Shown here one piece after another: positions 8,546 through 16,114 of a stretch of 64,000 bases of DNA. Both the position numbers and the translations under genes were made by a program. Source of the DNA: Akkermansiaceae bacterium (lineage in GTDB: Bacteria > Verrucomicrobiota > Verrucomicrobiia > Verrucomicrobiales > Akkermansiaceae). Where the stretch lies: positions 1-64,000 of the forward strand of contig JANYEC010000033.1 of assembly GCA_025363295.1 (NCBI GenBank), in the 5' to 3' direction. The notes below the pieces were generated by a model. That model was not told where the DNA came from and ran no database searches. It saw only the letters and a program-made list of their open reading frames with translations. Position 1 is the stretch's first letter. Each line of letters opens with the position of its first letter.

Positions 8546-8804
8546 AGGTCAGCAAGAATTTTTCTGAATTCACATTCACTAGGTCCCGAGCCTGAGGCGA
8601 TGGAATGTCTCCGAGCGGAATCGTGCTGGCTGAATTTGAAAGGATTCGATCAGGGCGTGAAGGAAAAAGGAAACAATGCCGCATTCTTCCTGAGTGGTGT
8701 GGGAATCTCAGGGCATAAGTGTTCGTCTGCCTGTTTTTGAACTATTTTTCCTTTTGTTTCTGGTCTCTTGTCTCTGGAGTCTCGTCTTCGACCTAACTTC
8801 TCCC

Positions 8805-9266
8805 ATGCCTTATCGAATTTGCAAATCCCTCGAAGTGGAAAACGGCCACATGCTCACCAAGCATCCGGACAAATGCCGGTTTCCGCATGGGCATACGCGA
8901 AAAATCGAGTTCGTAATCGAAGCGGACGAACTCGATGACAACCAAATGGTCTGCGATTTCAAGATCATCAAAGAGGCCGTCGGTGAATGGTTAGATACCT
9001 TCGATCACGCCTTGTGCATGAATACGGCGGACCCCGCTTACGAGGATTTCAAAGCCCGCTATGGTGAACGGGTGATCGGTTTTGAAAACCAAGATCCGAC
9101 CACTGAACTCATGGCCCGCACGATTTTCGACCACGCCTCAGCCGCACTAACCATTTACGCCAAACACACCGATCCGCGCTATCCTCTCAGTCCCGGCGTG
9201 CGACTCGTCCGCGTGCGAGTTTGGGAAACATCGTCCTCATGGGCGGAATACGACAAATCTATCTGA
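8805..9266 (+). CDS. queD: 6-carboxytetrahydropterin synthase QueD
   Basis: Converts dihydroneopterin triphosphate to 6-carboxy-5,6,7,8-tetrahydropterin, the second step of preQ0 synthesis. The 153-residue protein has the zinc-binding pattern GHMLTKH followed by CRFPHGH, with the catalytic Cys just before HGH, and the substrate-binding Glu in RVRVWET. ATG 8805 gives the expected length; the longer frame upstream starts in low-complexity sequence and is not credible. It is followed three bases later by folE2, so substrate production and use are co-transcribed. Confidence 0.93.
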   Translation: MPYRICKSLEVENGHMLTKHPDKCRFPHGHTRKIEFVIEADELDDNQMVCDFKIIKEAVGEWLDTFDHALCMNTADPAYEDFKARYGERVIGFENQDPTTELMARTIFDHASAALTIYAKHTDPRYPLSPGVRLVRVRVWETSSSWAEYDKSI

Positions 9267-9269
9267 ATC

Positions 9270-10085
9270 ATGCCCAAAACGAATTCCCCATTGCCCGATG
9301 TCCAGGCGACGCCCGACACCCGCGGTATCGCGATCGATCAAGTCGGCGTTTCCGACCTGCGTTACCCGATCCAAGTGCTCGACCAGGACGGAAAACCTTT
9401 CCCGACCGTCGCGAAAATCTCAATGTCGGTGCACCTACCACATCATTTCAAGGGCACGCACATGAGCCGCTTCCTCGAAGTCCTCAGCAAACACGAAGGC
9501 GAGGTCACGATGCGCACGCTGCCTGAAATTTTGCATGACCTCAAAAAGCGCCTTGATGCAGAGGAGGCACATATCGAAGTGGCGTTCACCTATTTCGTTA
9601 CCAAAAAGGCACCCGTCTCTGGAGCGCCAGCGAAGGTCGGCTGCGATGTCGTTTTTCAGGGGAACTCTAACGGAAAGCTCGATGACTTCGTTCTCTGCGT
9701 CACCGTTCCCGTCACCACGCTTTGCCCGTGCAGTAAGGAAATCAGCGATTACGGCGCTCACAATCAGCGCGGCTACGTTACGTTAGAAGTCCGCCCGAAA
9801 GCGAAAAAAGGCGGATGGGAACTCATCCTCATTGAGGACTTGATCGAGATTGCGGAAAAGTCCGGCTCCGCACCCGTTTACGCGCTGCTCAAGCGGACCG
9901 ATGAGCGATTTGTCACGATGCAGGCCTACGAGAATCCCGTATTCGTTGAGGATGTAGTGAGGAATGCTGCGGCTCTGCTCCGTGCAGATTCCCGTGTTTC
10001 CTCTTTCACTGTGAAAGCGGTGAACCACGAAAGTATCCATGATCACAATGCCTTCGCCACGATCGTCGGCCACGCCATCGACTGA
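9270..10085 (+). CDS. folE2: GTP cyclohydrolase FolE2 (type IB)
   Basis: Opens GTP to 7,8-dihydroneopterin triphosphate, feeding both folate and queuosine synthesis. The 271-residue sequence has the type IB signature TTLCPCSKEIS with the metal-binding Cys at about 152, an N-terminal RGIAIDQVGVSDLRYP segment, and the terminal AVNHESIHDHNAFATI motif. Type IB enzymes use other metals when zinc is scarce, in contrast to zinc-dependent FolE. It starts three bases after queD. QueE, needed between QueD and QueC, is not in this window. Confidence 0.95.
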   Translation: MPKTNSPLPDVQATPDTRGIAIDQVGVSDLRYPIQVLDQDGKPFPTVAKISMSVHLPHHFKGTHMSRFLEVLSKHEGEVTMRTLPEILHDLKKRLDAEEAHIEVAFTYFVTKKAPVSGAPAKVGCDVVFQGNSNGKLDDFVLCVTVPVTTLCPCSKEISDYGAHNQRGYVTLEVRPKAKKGGWELILIEDLIEIAEKSGSAPVYALLKRTDERFVTMQAYENPVFVEDVVRNAAALLRADSRVSSFTVKAVNHESIHDHNAFATIVGHAID

Positions 10086-10100
10086 ATCTAACTTTCCAGA

Positions 10101-10670
10101 GTGTCGAAGATTATCCCATCGGAGATTTTGCTAGATGCCTACGCCCGAGGGATTTTTCCAATGGCGCATGAGGGAGAAATCCAATGGTTTTCCCCGGAGT
10201 TGCGGGGACTGATTCCGCTAGATGAGCGTTTTCACATTCCTCATGGATTACAAAAATCCCTGAAAAGAAAACCCTTCGAAGTGCGCTGGAACACCGCCTT
10301 CCGCGAAGTCATGTTAGGTTGTGCCGAACGTGATGAAACGTGGATCGACGATGTCATTCTCGAGAGCTACTGCGCCCTGCACGAAGGGGGCCACGCGCAT
10401 TCCGTCGAGTGCTGGGATTCTGGCGGACTCCAAGGCGGACTCTATGGTGTATCGCTGCCCGGCTTGTTTTGTGGCGAGAGCATGTTTTCCCGTAAAACAG
10501 ATGCTTCCAAGATCGCCCTCGTGGCCTTGGTGGAGCGATTGAGAGAGATGGGCTTCACTCTGCTAGACACCCAGTGGATGACCGAGCACCTCCGCCAATT
10601 CGGCGGATATGAACTAACACGTAAGGAATATCAGGCGGAGTTGCAGAGGGCCTTGGCGAATCATCAGTAG
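10101..10670 (+). CDS. aat: Leucyl/phenylalanyl-tRNA-protein transferase
   Basis: Transfers Leu or Phe from aminoacyl-tRNA to the N-terminal Arg or Lys of proteins, making them ClpS/ClpA substrates in the bacterial N-end rule pathway. The 189-residue protein shows the family order: LLDAYARGIFPM, WFSPELRGLIPLD, then GLYGVSLPGLFCGESMFSRK with the conserved FxGESMFS active region, and LLDTQWMTEHLRQFGGYEL. The start is GTG 10101, 15 bases after folE2, so it probably belongs to the same transcript. Slightly shorter than the E. coli enzyme, with no missing motif. Confidence 0.94.
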   Translation: MSKIIPSEILLDAYARGIFPMAHEGEIQWFSPELRGLIPLDERFHIPHGLQKSLKRKPFEVRWNTAFREVMLGCAERDETWIDDVILESYCALHEGGHAHSVECWDSGGLQGGLYGVSLPGLFCGESMFSRKTDASKIALVALVERLREMGFTLLDTQWMTEHLRQFGGYELTRKEYQAELQRALANHQ

Positions 10671-10705
10671 CTGAAGGCACGGATTTTGTTGAGCGGGCAA
10701 ATGGA

Positions 10706-11164
10706 TCAACTCACTTTCCTCACCCTCAGTACAGGCCTGTCCAAAGATTCTCCGGCGCTCATGCCTAGGATTTTCTGATAGAGTCCACTTTCTGGAGTGA
10801 GAAGAGTAAGTTCACTGCCTTCGTGCTCGATTTCTATTCCACCACATGTCGGGACGAGTAGGAAATAGGTAACTTCACCATGAAGATCGACTTCCACGAG
10901 TGCGCCAGCGTCGATCAGCTCCCCGACTGCAAAATCGGGTAGAGTGAGAGATTCGAAAATCCTCACTGCTTCCGCAAGTTCATCGACTTGTCTGGCTTGG
11001 CCAGCCGCCAAATACGAAGCCTCCAAGTTGCGCGTGTCGTATTTCCCCTCCGCCTTGCTGCCCGGATCGGTGGCGGCGGCATGCGCCTCAAACGCGGCTT
11101 TCGAGAGACGCTCCAAGCGCGAGCGCAACTCCGCGCGGATTTTTTCAAGCAACGCGTGTTTCAT
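10706..11164 (-). CDS. GreA/GreB-family transcription elongation factor-like protein
   Basis: A 152-residue protein. The N-terminal helical part carries AATDPGSKAEGKYDTRNLEASYLAAGQARQVDEL, comparable to the acidic coiled-coil tip of Gre factors that reaches into the RNA polymerase secondary channel. The C-terminal part (GELIDAGALVEVD... LLTPESGLYQKILGMSAGESL) matches the FKBP-like Gre domain. Gre factors stimulate RNA cleavage in backtracked polymerase. The Gre-typical acidic pair at the tip is replaced by a mixed K/E/D stretch, so it may be a Gre-like regulator rather than GreA itself. I chose ATG 11164; an upstream frame extension would run towards the divergent gene. Confidence 0.65.
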   Translation of the reverse strand: MKHALLEKIRAELRSRLERLSKAAFEAHAAATDPGSKAEGKYDTRNLEASYLAAGQARQVDELAEAVRIFESLTLPDFAVGELIDAGALVEVDLHGEVTYFLLVPTCGGIEIEHEGSELTLLTPESGLYQKILGMSAGESLDRPVLRVRKVS

Positions 11165-11214
11165 CAATGGACGGCAAACCTTGCACAAACTCTCAGTCGA
11201 AGCAAGATTCATCC

Positions 11215-11568
11215 ATGCGAACTATTTACGCCTACAACAACTGCGATTCCTGCCGAAAGGCTCTCAAGTGGCTCGATGAAAACGGCATTCAAATCGAAGT
11301 GAAGGACATTCGCGAAACACCCCCCAGCCAGGACGAACTCAAGGCAGCAATCAAGCTACTCAGTGGCGATCTGCGGCCACTTTTCAACTCCTCCGGCAGA
11401 GACTACCGCGAGCTCAAAATCAAAGAGCGGATGTCCTCGATGACGGATGACGATGCCATTTCCCTCCTCTCCCAAAACGGCAATCTCGTGAAACGCCCCT
11501 TCCTCATTGGTGATGGCCGCATTCTCACGGGTTTCAAACCGGATGTCTGGAAACGAACGCTGCTCTAA
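11215..11568 (+). CDS. ArsC/Spx/YffB-family thioredoxin-fold protein
   Basis: A 117-residue protein beginning IYAYNNCDSCRKALKWLDENG, the CxxC-containing thioredoxin-like start of the Spx/MgsR and YffB relatives of arsenate reductase. It ends with the family pattern RELKIKERMSSMTDDDAISLLSQNGNLVKRPFLI. Members either regulate RNA polymerase under thiol stress or reduce small substrates; the sequence alone does not separate these. It is divergent from the Gre-like gene, with starts 50 bases apart, so they share a short promoter region. Confidence 0.8.
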   Translation: MRTIYAYNNCDSCRKALKWLDENGIQIEVKDIRETPPSQDELKAAIKLLSGDLRPLFNSSGRDYRELKIKERMSSMTDDDAISLLSQNGNLVKRPFLIGDGRILTGFKPDVWKRTLL

Positions 11569-11635
11569 CGATTTTTTAGGGGCGATTTTGCAAAAAAAGA
11601 TAAACTATTTCGAGGCTAGGCCCCTATTTGTCCCA

Positions 11636-11658
11636 CCCCGCCTGTCACGATGGCGGGG
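11636..11658 (+). promoter_or_regulatory. Hairpin just upstream of the VWA gene
   Basis: CCCCGCC at 11636-11642 pairs perfectly with GGCGGGG at 11652-11658, two bases before the ATG at 11661. It has no T-run, so it is unlikely to be a terminator, and it could limit ribosome access. Confidence 0.35.
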
Positions 11659-11660
11659 TT

Positions 11661-12335
11661 ATGAAACACCACCTCACCGAAATCGTCTTCGTCCTCGACC
11701 GCTCCGGCTCCATGCAAGCCATGGTGGAGCCCGCCATCAGCGGCTTCAACCGTCTGCTGCGCGAACAACAACAGGCACCCGGCAGCGCCCGTTTCACACT
11801 GGTGCTGTTTGATGATCAATACGAAGTCCCATGCCAAGCAGTCCCTATCGCCGAGGTCGTGGAGCTGGACTCCAGCACCTTTGTGCCGCGTGGCAGCACC
11901 GCGCTGTTGGATGCCATCGGCCAGACGATTGATGACCTCGGGAAAAAGCTCCAGCAAACGCCGGAGTTAGATCGCCCAGATCAAGTGATAATTGCCATCC
12001 TAACTGACGGTGAAGAGAACGCCTCCAGTCGCTACACATGGCAAGACATAGCGCAACGCATTCAGCATCAGACGGACAAATACCAATGGCAATTCCTCTT
12101 CCTCGGTGCGAATCAGGATGCCATCGCCACGGCTGGGAAAATGAACATCCACTCTTCGAATACGGCGAATTTCTCACCCAATGAAAATTCATACGTCTCC
12201 GCAAAAGGTGCGCTCAGCCGAAAAATGAGCGCCATCCGCCGCCGCAGCCAAGGTGCCACCGATGCCGAAACGTTAGAAGACGCCACAGCGCATTTGGACA
12301 AGCTCCGCGAGGACGAAGAAAACCGCGGTAAATAA
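11661..12335 (+). CDS. Von Willebrand factor A domain protein
   Basis: A 224-residue cytoplasmic protein made of one VWA domain. FVLDRSGSM near the N-terminus is a complete MIDAS metal-binding DxSxS. STFVPRGSTALLDAIGQTI supplies the conserved Thr loop and AILTDGEENAS the later Asp. The last 50 residues are charged and helical. Such solo VWA proteins mediate metal-dependent protein binding; the partner is not apparent here. ATG 11661 precedes the domain directly; an upstream in-frame start would add unrelated residues. It converges with lgt across a structured spacer. Confidence 0.85.
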   Translation: MKHHLTEIVFVLDRSGSMQAMVEPAISGFNRLLREQQQAPGSARFTLVLFDDQYEVPCQAVPIAEVVELDSSTFVPRGSTALLDAIGQTIDDLGKKLQQTPELDRPDQVIIAILTDGEENASSRYTWQDIAQRIQHQTDKYQWQFLFLGANQDAIATAGKMNIHSSNTANFSPNENSYVSAKGALSRKMSAIRRRSQGATDAETLEDATAHLDKLREDEENRGK

Positions 12336-12363
12336 CAATTTCCCCTTAGGTGAATCATCTTCT

Positions 12364-12425
12364 CTGTGCCGCGTGGCCGAGGCTTTCGTTGTGGATTGCC
12401 GGCCTTTCCTGTAAGCGCGGCACAG
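12364..12425. repeat. Nested inverted repeat between convergent genes
   Basis: CTGTGCCGCG (12364-12373) is exactly complementary to CGCGGCACAG (12416-12425). Inside it GGCCG (12375-12379) pairs with CGGCC (12400-12404). The resulting long imperfect hairpin sits in the spacer where the VWA gene and lgt converge. It could act as a bidirectional terminator, although there is no T-run. I saw no second copy in the window. Confidence 0.5.
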
Positions 12426-12440
12426 GGATCTCTCTCCGGT

Positions 12441-13412
12441 CTAACGACCATCCGCATTGAGCTCCAACTGCGGCTTCCGGGGCCGCCCCCGCCACGCGTG
12501 ACTGAGGAAGCAGGCCGCAAAAATAAACATGAAGAGCGAAAAAAACTGACCTTTTGTTAGGAACCCAACCATCGCCGCATCCGGCTCACGGAACTGTTCG
12601 CCAAAAATCCGAAAGACCGCGTAGAGCGCCAAAAACAATCCTGTGATCATCCCATCGGGTGCCTTTTTAAATTTCATACGCACCACCCAGAGGATGGTAA
12701 AAAGCAGCGCACCTTCGAGCAGCCCTTCGTAAATTTGTGAGGGATGTCGTGGCTGAAGAAATTTTGCGAGTGTGTTAGAAACTTCTGGATAATGGCGGGC
12801 AGAGACGATTAGTGCATCCAGTGAAGTGGCATCCGCGAGGGTGGGATCCACTTGCGTGCACGCCTGCCAAGCCGCGTTTTGCACGTCCTGCGGCTCTTCA
12901 CCGAGTGAGAGTGGAAATTTCACTGCCCATGACACACCATTTGCAACGCGGCCAAACAGCTCGCCATTGATGAAATTTGCCATCCGCCCGAATAATAAGC
13001 CTAGCGGCCCCACCACACACAAACCATCTGTTAGTCCTGCCCACGAAACCTTGTGTCTTCTTGCATAATACCAGGTAAATATCGCTAGACCAAGAATGCC
13101 ACCGTGACTGGCCATGCCACCTTCCCACACGCGGAAAACGATCAGCGGATCTTTTGCAAAACCGGCCCACCCGACTTTTGGTAAATGATAGAATAAGATG
13201 TAACCCAAGCGCCCGCCGAGGAACACCCCGAACAAAGCGACTGCAGCGATAAAATCTGCCGTCTTGTCTGGCTTTAGCACCCACAGCCCTCGTTGCGCCA
13301 AATGCCGGAGCAAAAGGAAACCACCGACGAAGCCAAACAAATAAGCCAAACCATACCACCGGAGCGCCACATTGCCGTGAATCGGCAGAGCGATCGGATT
13401 CAAGTCATGCAT
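12441..13412 (-). CDS. lgt: Prolipoprotein diacylglyceryl transferase
   Basis: Inner-membrane enzyme that transfers diacylglycerol from phosphatidylglycerol to the lipobox Cys of prolipoproteins, the first step of lipoprotein maturation. Motifs in order: NVALRWYGLAYLFGF, GGRLGYILFY, RVWEGGMASHGGILG, GRMANFINGELFGR (Lgt signature) and RHPSQIYEGLLEG. About seven membrane segments are visible. At 323 residues it is slightly longer than usual because of an insert of about 50 residues between the signature and RHPSQ. ATG 13412 (MHDLNPIALPIHG) matches family N-termini. Several lipobox proteins in the window are likely clients. Confidence 0.96.
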   Translation of the reverse strand: MHDLNPIALPIHGNVALRWYGLAYLFGFVGGFLLLRHLAQRGLWVLKPDKTADFIAAVALFGVFLGGRLGYILFYHLPKVGWAGFAKDPLIVFRVWEGGMASHGGILGLAIFTWYYARRHKVSWAGLTDGLCVVGPLGLLFGRMANFINGELFGRVANGVSWAVKFPLSLGEEPQDVQNAAWQACTQVDPTLADATSLDALIVSARHYPEVSNTLAKFLQPRHPSQIYEGLLEGALLFTILWVVRMKFKKAPDGMITGLFLALYAVFRIFGEQFREPDAAMVGFLTKGQFFSLFMFIFAACFLSHAWRGRPRKPQLELNADGR

Positions 13413-13525
13413 GTAAATTGCAAACACGCAGGAAAGACACACGATCTCCACGCCGCTAGCAAGCCGTGATCAATTTTCTCTCGCTTCACGATGGGAATTT
13501 CCAAATCGCCGCGTAAACTCGCCTC

Positions 13526-13804
13526 ATGCCGAGCAAACAAGACCTCCTCGACCTCCAGTTCATTGATGTACGCCACAAGCTCATCGACATCGCCGCCTTT
13601 CTCGACCGCATCGACCGCCATCCTGGCGAGCCCGACTACCGCTACGAGGCACTCCAAAAAGCTCTGCTCACCCTTCTATTAGACCGGCCCGACCGCGCAC
13701 GCGCCGTGCTCGAATCTTTGTCCGATCACAGCACTGGAGTCACCGAAAGGGCACCTTTCCAAGGTGCCTTCGGAGCGGCTCTGCCACTGATCGCTGATCA
13801 CTAA
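13526..13804 (+). CDS. Small protein preceding the TatD-like hydrolase
   Basis: A 92-residue product. The first 68 residues ([28 protein letters not shown]... [15 protein letters not shown]) are helical and look conserved. The last 20 or so residues are encoded by a strong DNA hairpin (13745-13773) and probably do not belong to the original protein. It lies 17 bases before an EboB-like hydrolase on the same strand. In ebo clusters a small-to-medium protein EboA stands beside that hydrolase, so a related role is possible, but I cannot show homology. Confidence 0.55.
   Translation: MPSKQDLLDLQFIDVRHKLIDIAAFLDRIDRHPGEPDYRYEALQKALLTLLLDRPDRARAVLESLSDHSTGVTERAPFQGAFGAALPLIADH
13744..13773. repeat. 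REP-like hairpin inside the 3' end of a small ORF
   Basis: CCGAA, a two-base bulge, and GGCACCTT are followed by a TCC loop and then AAGGTGCC TTCGG. This gives a 13-bp stem with one bulge. It interrupts the end of the small coding sequence and supplies its final residues, as small palindromic repeats do when they insert into genes. Confidence 0.5.
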
Positions 13805-13821
13805 TCACTTCCCACTACTTC

Positions 13822-14622
13822 ATGAAATACATCGAGCCCCACGGCCACATGGTCAGCCGGACCACGGACGATTACGAAAAACTCGCCCTCTCCGGCTGCG
13901 AGGCGATCTGCGAGCCTGCCTTCTGGGCCGGCTTCGACCGCTCCTCCGCCGATGGCTTTTACGACTACTTCCGCCAGCTCACCGAATACGAACCCAAACG
14001 CGCCGCGAAATACGGAATTAAGCATTACTCCTGGCTTTGTATCAATCCGAAGGAAGCCGACGATCCCGGTTTCGCCCGCGAGGTGATGAGCCTAATCCCA
14101 CAGTTTCTCGATTGCCCGACGGTGTTAGGCATCGGCGAAATTGGTCTCAACAAAAACACCCGCAACGAGCTCACCATTTTTGAAGAGCACGTCCAACTCG
14201 CCGTGGATCGCGATCTGCCCATCCTCATCCACACCCCGCACTTGGAGGACAAGCTCAAAGGCACCCGTCTCATTCTTGATTCCCTCGCCTCCTTCTCCCA
14301 GCTCGACCGCGCCAAAGTCATCATCGACCACGTCGAGGAACACACCATTTCCCATGTGCTCGACTCCGGTTACTGGGCTGGCATGACACTCTATCCGGAA
14401 AGTAAATGCAGCCCTAACCGCGCCATTGACATGCTGGAACTCTACGGCCCGGAGCGTCTTTGGATGAACTCTGCCTGCGATTGGGGCCACTCCGATCCCC
14501 TCGCCGTCCCCAAGTGCGCCCTTGAAATGAAACGCCGCCAGCACAGTGCGCAATCCATCGAGAATATCATCTATCAAAACCCTCGAAAGTTCCTTAGCCA
14601 GTCAACGAGGTTCACTCTCTAA
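13822..14622 (+). CDS. TatD-family metal-dependent hydrolase, EboB-like
   Basis: A 266-residue TIM-barrel amidohydrolase-type protein. The metal-binding start is EPHGHM (HxH), followed by the subgroup hallmark [29 protein letters not shown]. Later come [11 protein letters not shown], the metal Glu in [25 protein letters not shown] and the late Asp in [11 protein letters not shown]. This pattern, rather than that of the DNase TatD, fits the hydrolase of the ebo (eustigmatophyte/bacterial) cluster. The other ebo genes (UbiA-like prenyltransferase, dehydroquinate-synthase-like, isomerase) are not nearby. The substrate is unknown. Confidence 0.8.
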   Translation: MKYIEPHGHMVSRTTDDYEKLALSGCEAICEPAFWAGFDRSSADGFYDYFRQLTEYEPKRAAKYGIKHYSWLCINPKEADDPGFAREVMSLIPQFLDCPTVLGIGEIGLNKNTRNELTIFEEHVQLAVDRDLPILIHTPHLEDKLKGTRLILDSLASFSQLDRAKVIIDHVEEHTISHVLDSGYWAGMTLYPESKCSPNRAIDMLELYGPERLWMNSACDWGHSDPLAVPKCALEMKRRQHSAQSIENIIYQNPRKFLSQSTRFTL

Positions 14623-14628
14623 TCTGTA

Positions 14629-14649
14629 GCGTCGGTCTGCGACCGTCGC
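14629..14649. repeat. Palindromic hairpin after the TatD-like gene
   Basis: GCG-T-CGGTC TGC GACCG-T-CGC forms a stem of eight pairs plus one T/T mismatch, just after the TatD-like stop. It may be a terminator lacking a T-run or a dispersed palindrome. The rest of 14650-14794 has no recognisable feature. Confidence 0.45.
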
Positions 14650-14794
14650 TGTTTGATCCCACACTACGTTGAACGCGTGGGTGTGTTCAGCACCTGCGAT
14701 TTGATCTCCGACACTCACAGAGATGCCGCTACATTTTTTCGGTGCTTCTTTCCGCTTTCCTAGCTCGTCGCATTTTTCTAAACCCTTTTCGGAC

Positions 14795-15721
14795 ATGAGC
14801 AAAATCGTTCTCTTATTCTCCGGACAAGGGGCCCAGAAAGTGGGCATGGGCAAGGATTGGGCGGAAAGTTCCGCCTTGGTCCGCAGCATGGTGCACCAGG
14901 CGGATCAGGCACTGGGGTATTCGATCTCGGACATTATGTTTGATGGACCCGACGAAGAACTGACTAAAACGTCATTCTGCCAACCGGCACTTTATTTACA
15001 CGGAATGATCGCGCTGGCTTTACTGAAAGAGCGTCTGCCAAATTTCGAGCCGGTGGCTGCGGCCGGGCTCTCGCTAGGGGAATTCACGGCCCACGCGGCG
15101 GCGGCAACATTTTCATTTGAAGAGGGGCTGCGAATCGTCGCTCGACGTGGAGCATTGATGGAAGAAGCGTGTCTAGCGACTCAAGGTGCGATGGCGGCCT
15201 TGATTGGTGGCGAAGAGGCTCAGGTCCGGGCCCTTGCTGCCGCAGCGGACGTGGACGTGGCAAATCTGAACGCGCCGGGACAGATTGTTATATCCGGGAC
15301 GGTCGCGGGGATCGACGCGGCCGTGGCGCAAGCGAAGGAATTCGGCATCCGTCGTGCGATTAAGTTGAACGTAGCCGGTGCCTATCACTCGCGCTTGATG
15401 CAAAGTGCGCAGGATCAACTCGCGGCGGAGCTGGCCCAATTGTCGATGCAGCCCCCTTCCCTGCCGGTCGTGTGTAATTTCGGGGCCTCCGTGGTCTCAG
15501 AGCCTGCCGAGATCCGCTCGATGTTGGAAAAACAGGTAACCGGTTCGGTTCGCTGGACCGAGTCCATCCAAGCTCTCATCGCCATGGGCCACCGCACCTT
15601 CCTCGAACTCGGTCCTGGCAAAGTCATCGCTGGCCTGGTTGGGAAAATTGACAAGGAGGCAACCGTGCATTCCGTGGAGGATTTGGCCACCTTGGAAGCA
15701 GCGATTGAGGCCCTTTCCTGA
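14795..15721 (+). CDS. fabD: Malonyl-CoA:ACP transacylase FabD
   Basis: Moves malonyl from CoA to acyl carrier protein to supply fatty-acid elongation. The 308-residue protein shows LFSGQGAQKVGMGKD at the N-terminus, the nucleophile elbow GLSLGEFTA, the active-site His in GAYHSRLM, and FLELGPGKVIAGLV near the C-terminus. ATG 14795 (MSKIVLLFSGQG) matches the family start; the longer frame begins in non-conserved sequence. Unlike many genomes, fabD is not beside fabG, acpP or fabH, which are elsewhere in this window or absent. Confidence 0.97.
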   Translation: MSKIVLLFSGQGAQKVGMGKDWAESSALVRSMVHQADQALGYSISDIMFDGPDEELTKTSFCQPALYLHGMIALALLKERLPNFEPVAAAGLSLGEFTAHAAAATFSFEEGLRIVARRGALMEEACLATQGAMAALIGGEEAQVRALAAAADVDVANLNAPGQIVISGTVAGIDAAVAQAKEFGIRRAIKLNVAGAYHSRLMQSAQDQLAAELAQLSMQPPSLPVVCNFGASVVSEPAEIRSMLEKQVTGSVRWTESIQALIAMGHRTFLELGPGKVIAGLVGKIDKEATVHSVEDLATLEAAIEALS

Positions 15722-15817
15722 GTGCATTTATCCCCCGGAAAAAATTTCGCAAAACTGTGAAAAAGTGATTGCACCCAAGTGGGTGGGTAAATAGCTTCCC
15801 GCACCCGAGCGGGAGAT

Positions 15818-15894
15818 GGAGCGGTAGCTCAGTTGGTTAGAGCGCCAGCCTGTCACGTTGGAGGTCGCGGGTTCGAGTCCCGTCCGCTCCGCCA
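15818..15894 (+). tRNA. tRNA-Asp (GTC anticodon), CCA encoded
   Basis: A 77-base cloverleaf with acceptor stem GGAGCGG/CCGCTCC, D arm GCTC-GAGC, anticodon loop CTGTCAC (anticodon GTC), T arm GCGGG-TTCGAGT-CCCGT, discriminator G and an encoded CCA. GGAGAT just before the 5' end can pair with ATCTCC just after the CCA, extending the acceptor stem in the precursor. The antisense strand gives the familiar false protein containing TGLEPATSNVTGW. Confidence 0.98.
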
Positions 15895-15910
15895 TCTCCG
15901 TTTGGTAACA

Positions 15911-15940
15911 AACCCCGCCTGAAAAGGCGGGGTTTTTTTT
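15911..15940 (+). terminator. Rho-independent terminator of tRNA-Asp
   Basis: AACCCCGCC, a TGAAAA loop and GGCGGGGTT form a perfect 9-bp stem followed by a run of eight T (including the last bases of the stem), 16 bases after the tRNA. Confidence 0.95.
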
Positions 15941-16114
15941 GACGGTGATCAAAACAAAATCGTTGCGGTTCGCCGGTCTCCGAGGGTTTTGAATGGGTCG
16001 AATTTACTTCCGATCGGTCTCACAACACCCAGTCATTCGCCCTTGATTGCTGAAATCCAGGAGCTCAATTTTAATGACGACATCGTTGGAACTTTTGCTC
16101 ATGGCGCAAGAGTT

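Larger units (their letters stand above)
1369..8804. other. Accessory defence-like island between queC and queD
   Basis: Five minus-strand genes lie between two plus-strand queuosine genes. From 5' to 3' in their own direction they are a type IIG restriction-modification protein, a DUF488 protein, a gene interrupted by TAG, an unknown 303-residue protein and a PIN-domain protein. The large gene is richer in GC and more monotonous in codon use than its neighbours. No integrase, transposase or clear flanking direct repeat was found; a dispersed repeat marks the left edge. The stretch 8546-8804 on the right holds no gene that I can support. Island status is inferred from content and from the interruption of que gene order. 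Confidence 0.55.

Noticed and set aside
8546..8804. Small frames between the restriction gene and queD
   Set aside because: They lack conserved features and overlap the leader of queD; I treat the stretch as non-coding.
12436..12450. GTCTAACG as an integron attC core site
   Set aside because: No paired core, no integrase and no cassette array; the word is part of the generally frequent CTAAC words in this DNA.
15728..15952. Minus-strand open frame containing TGLEPATSNVTGWRSNQ
   Set aside because: It is the well-known false translation of the complement of tRNA-Asp and is not a protein gene.
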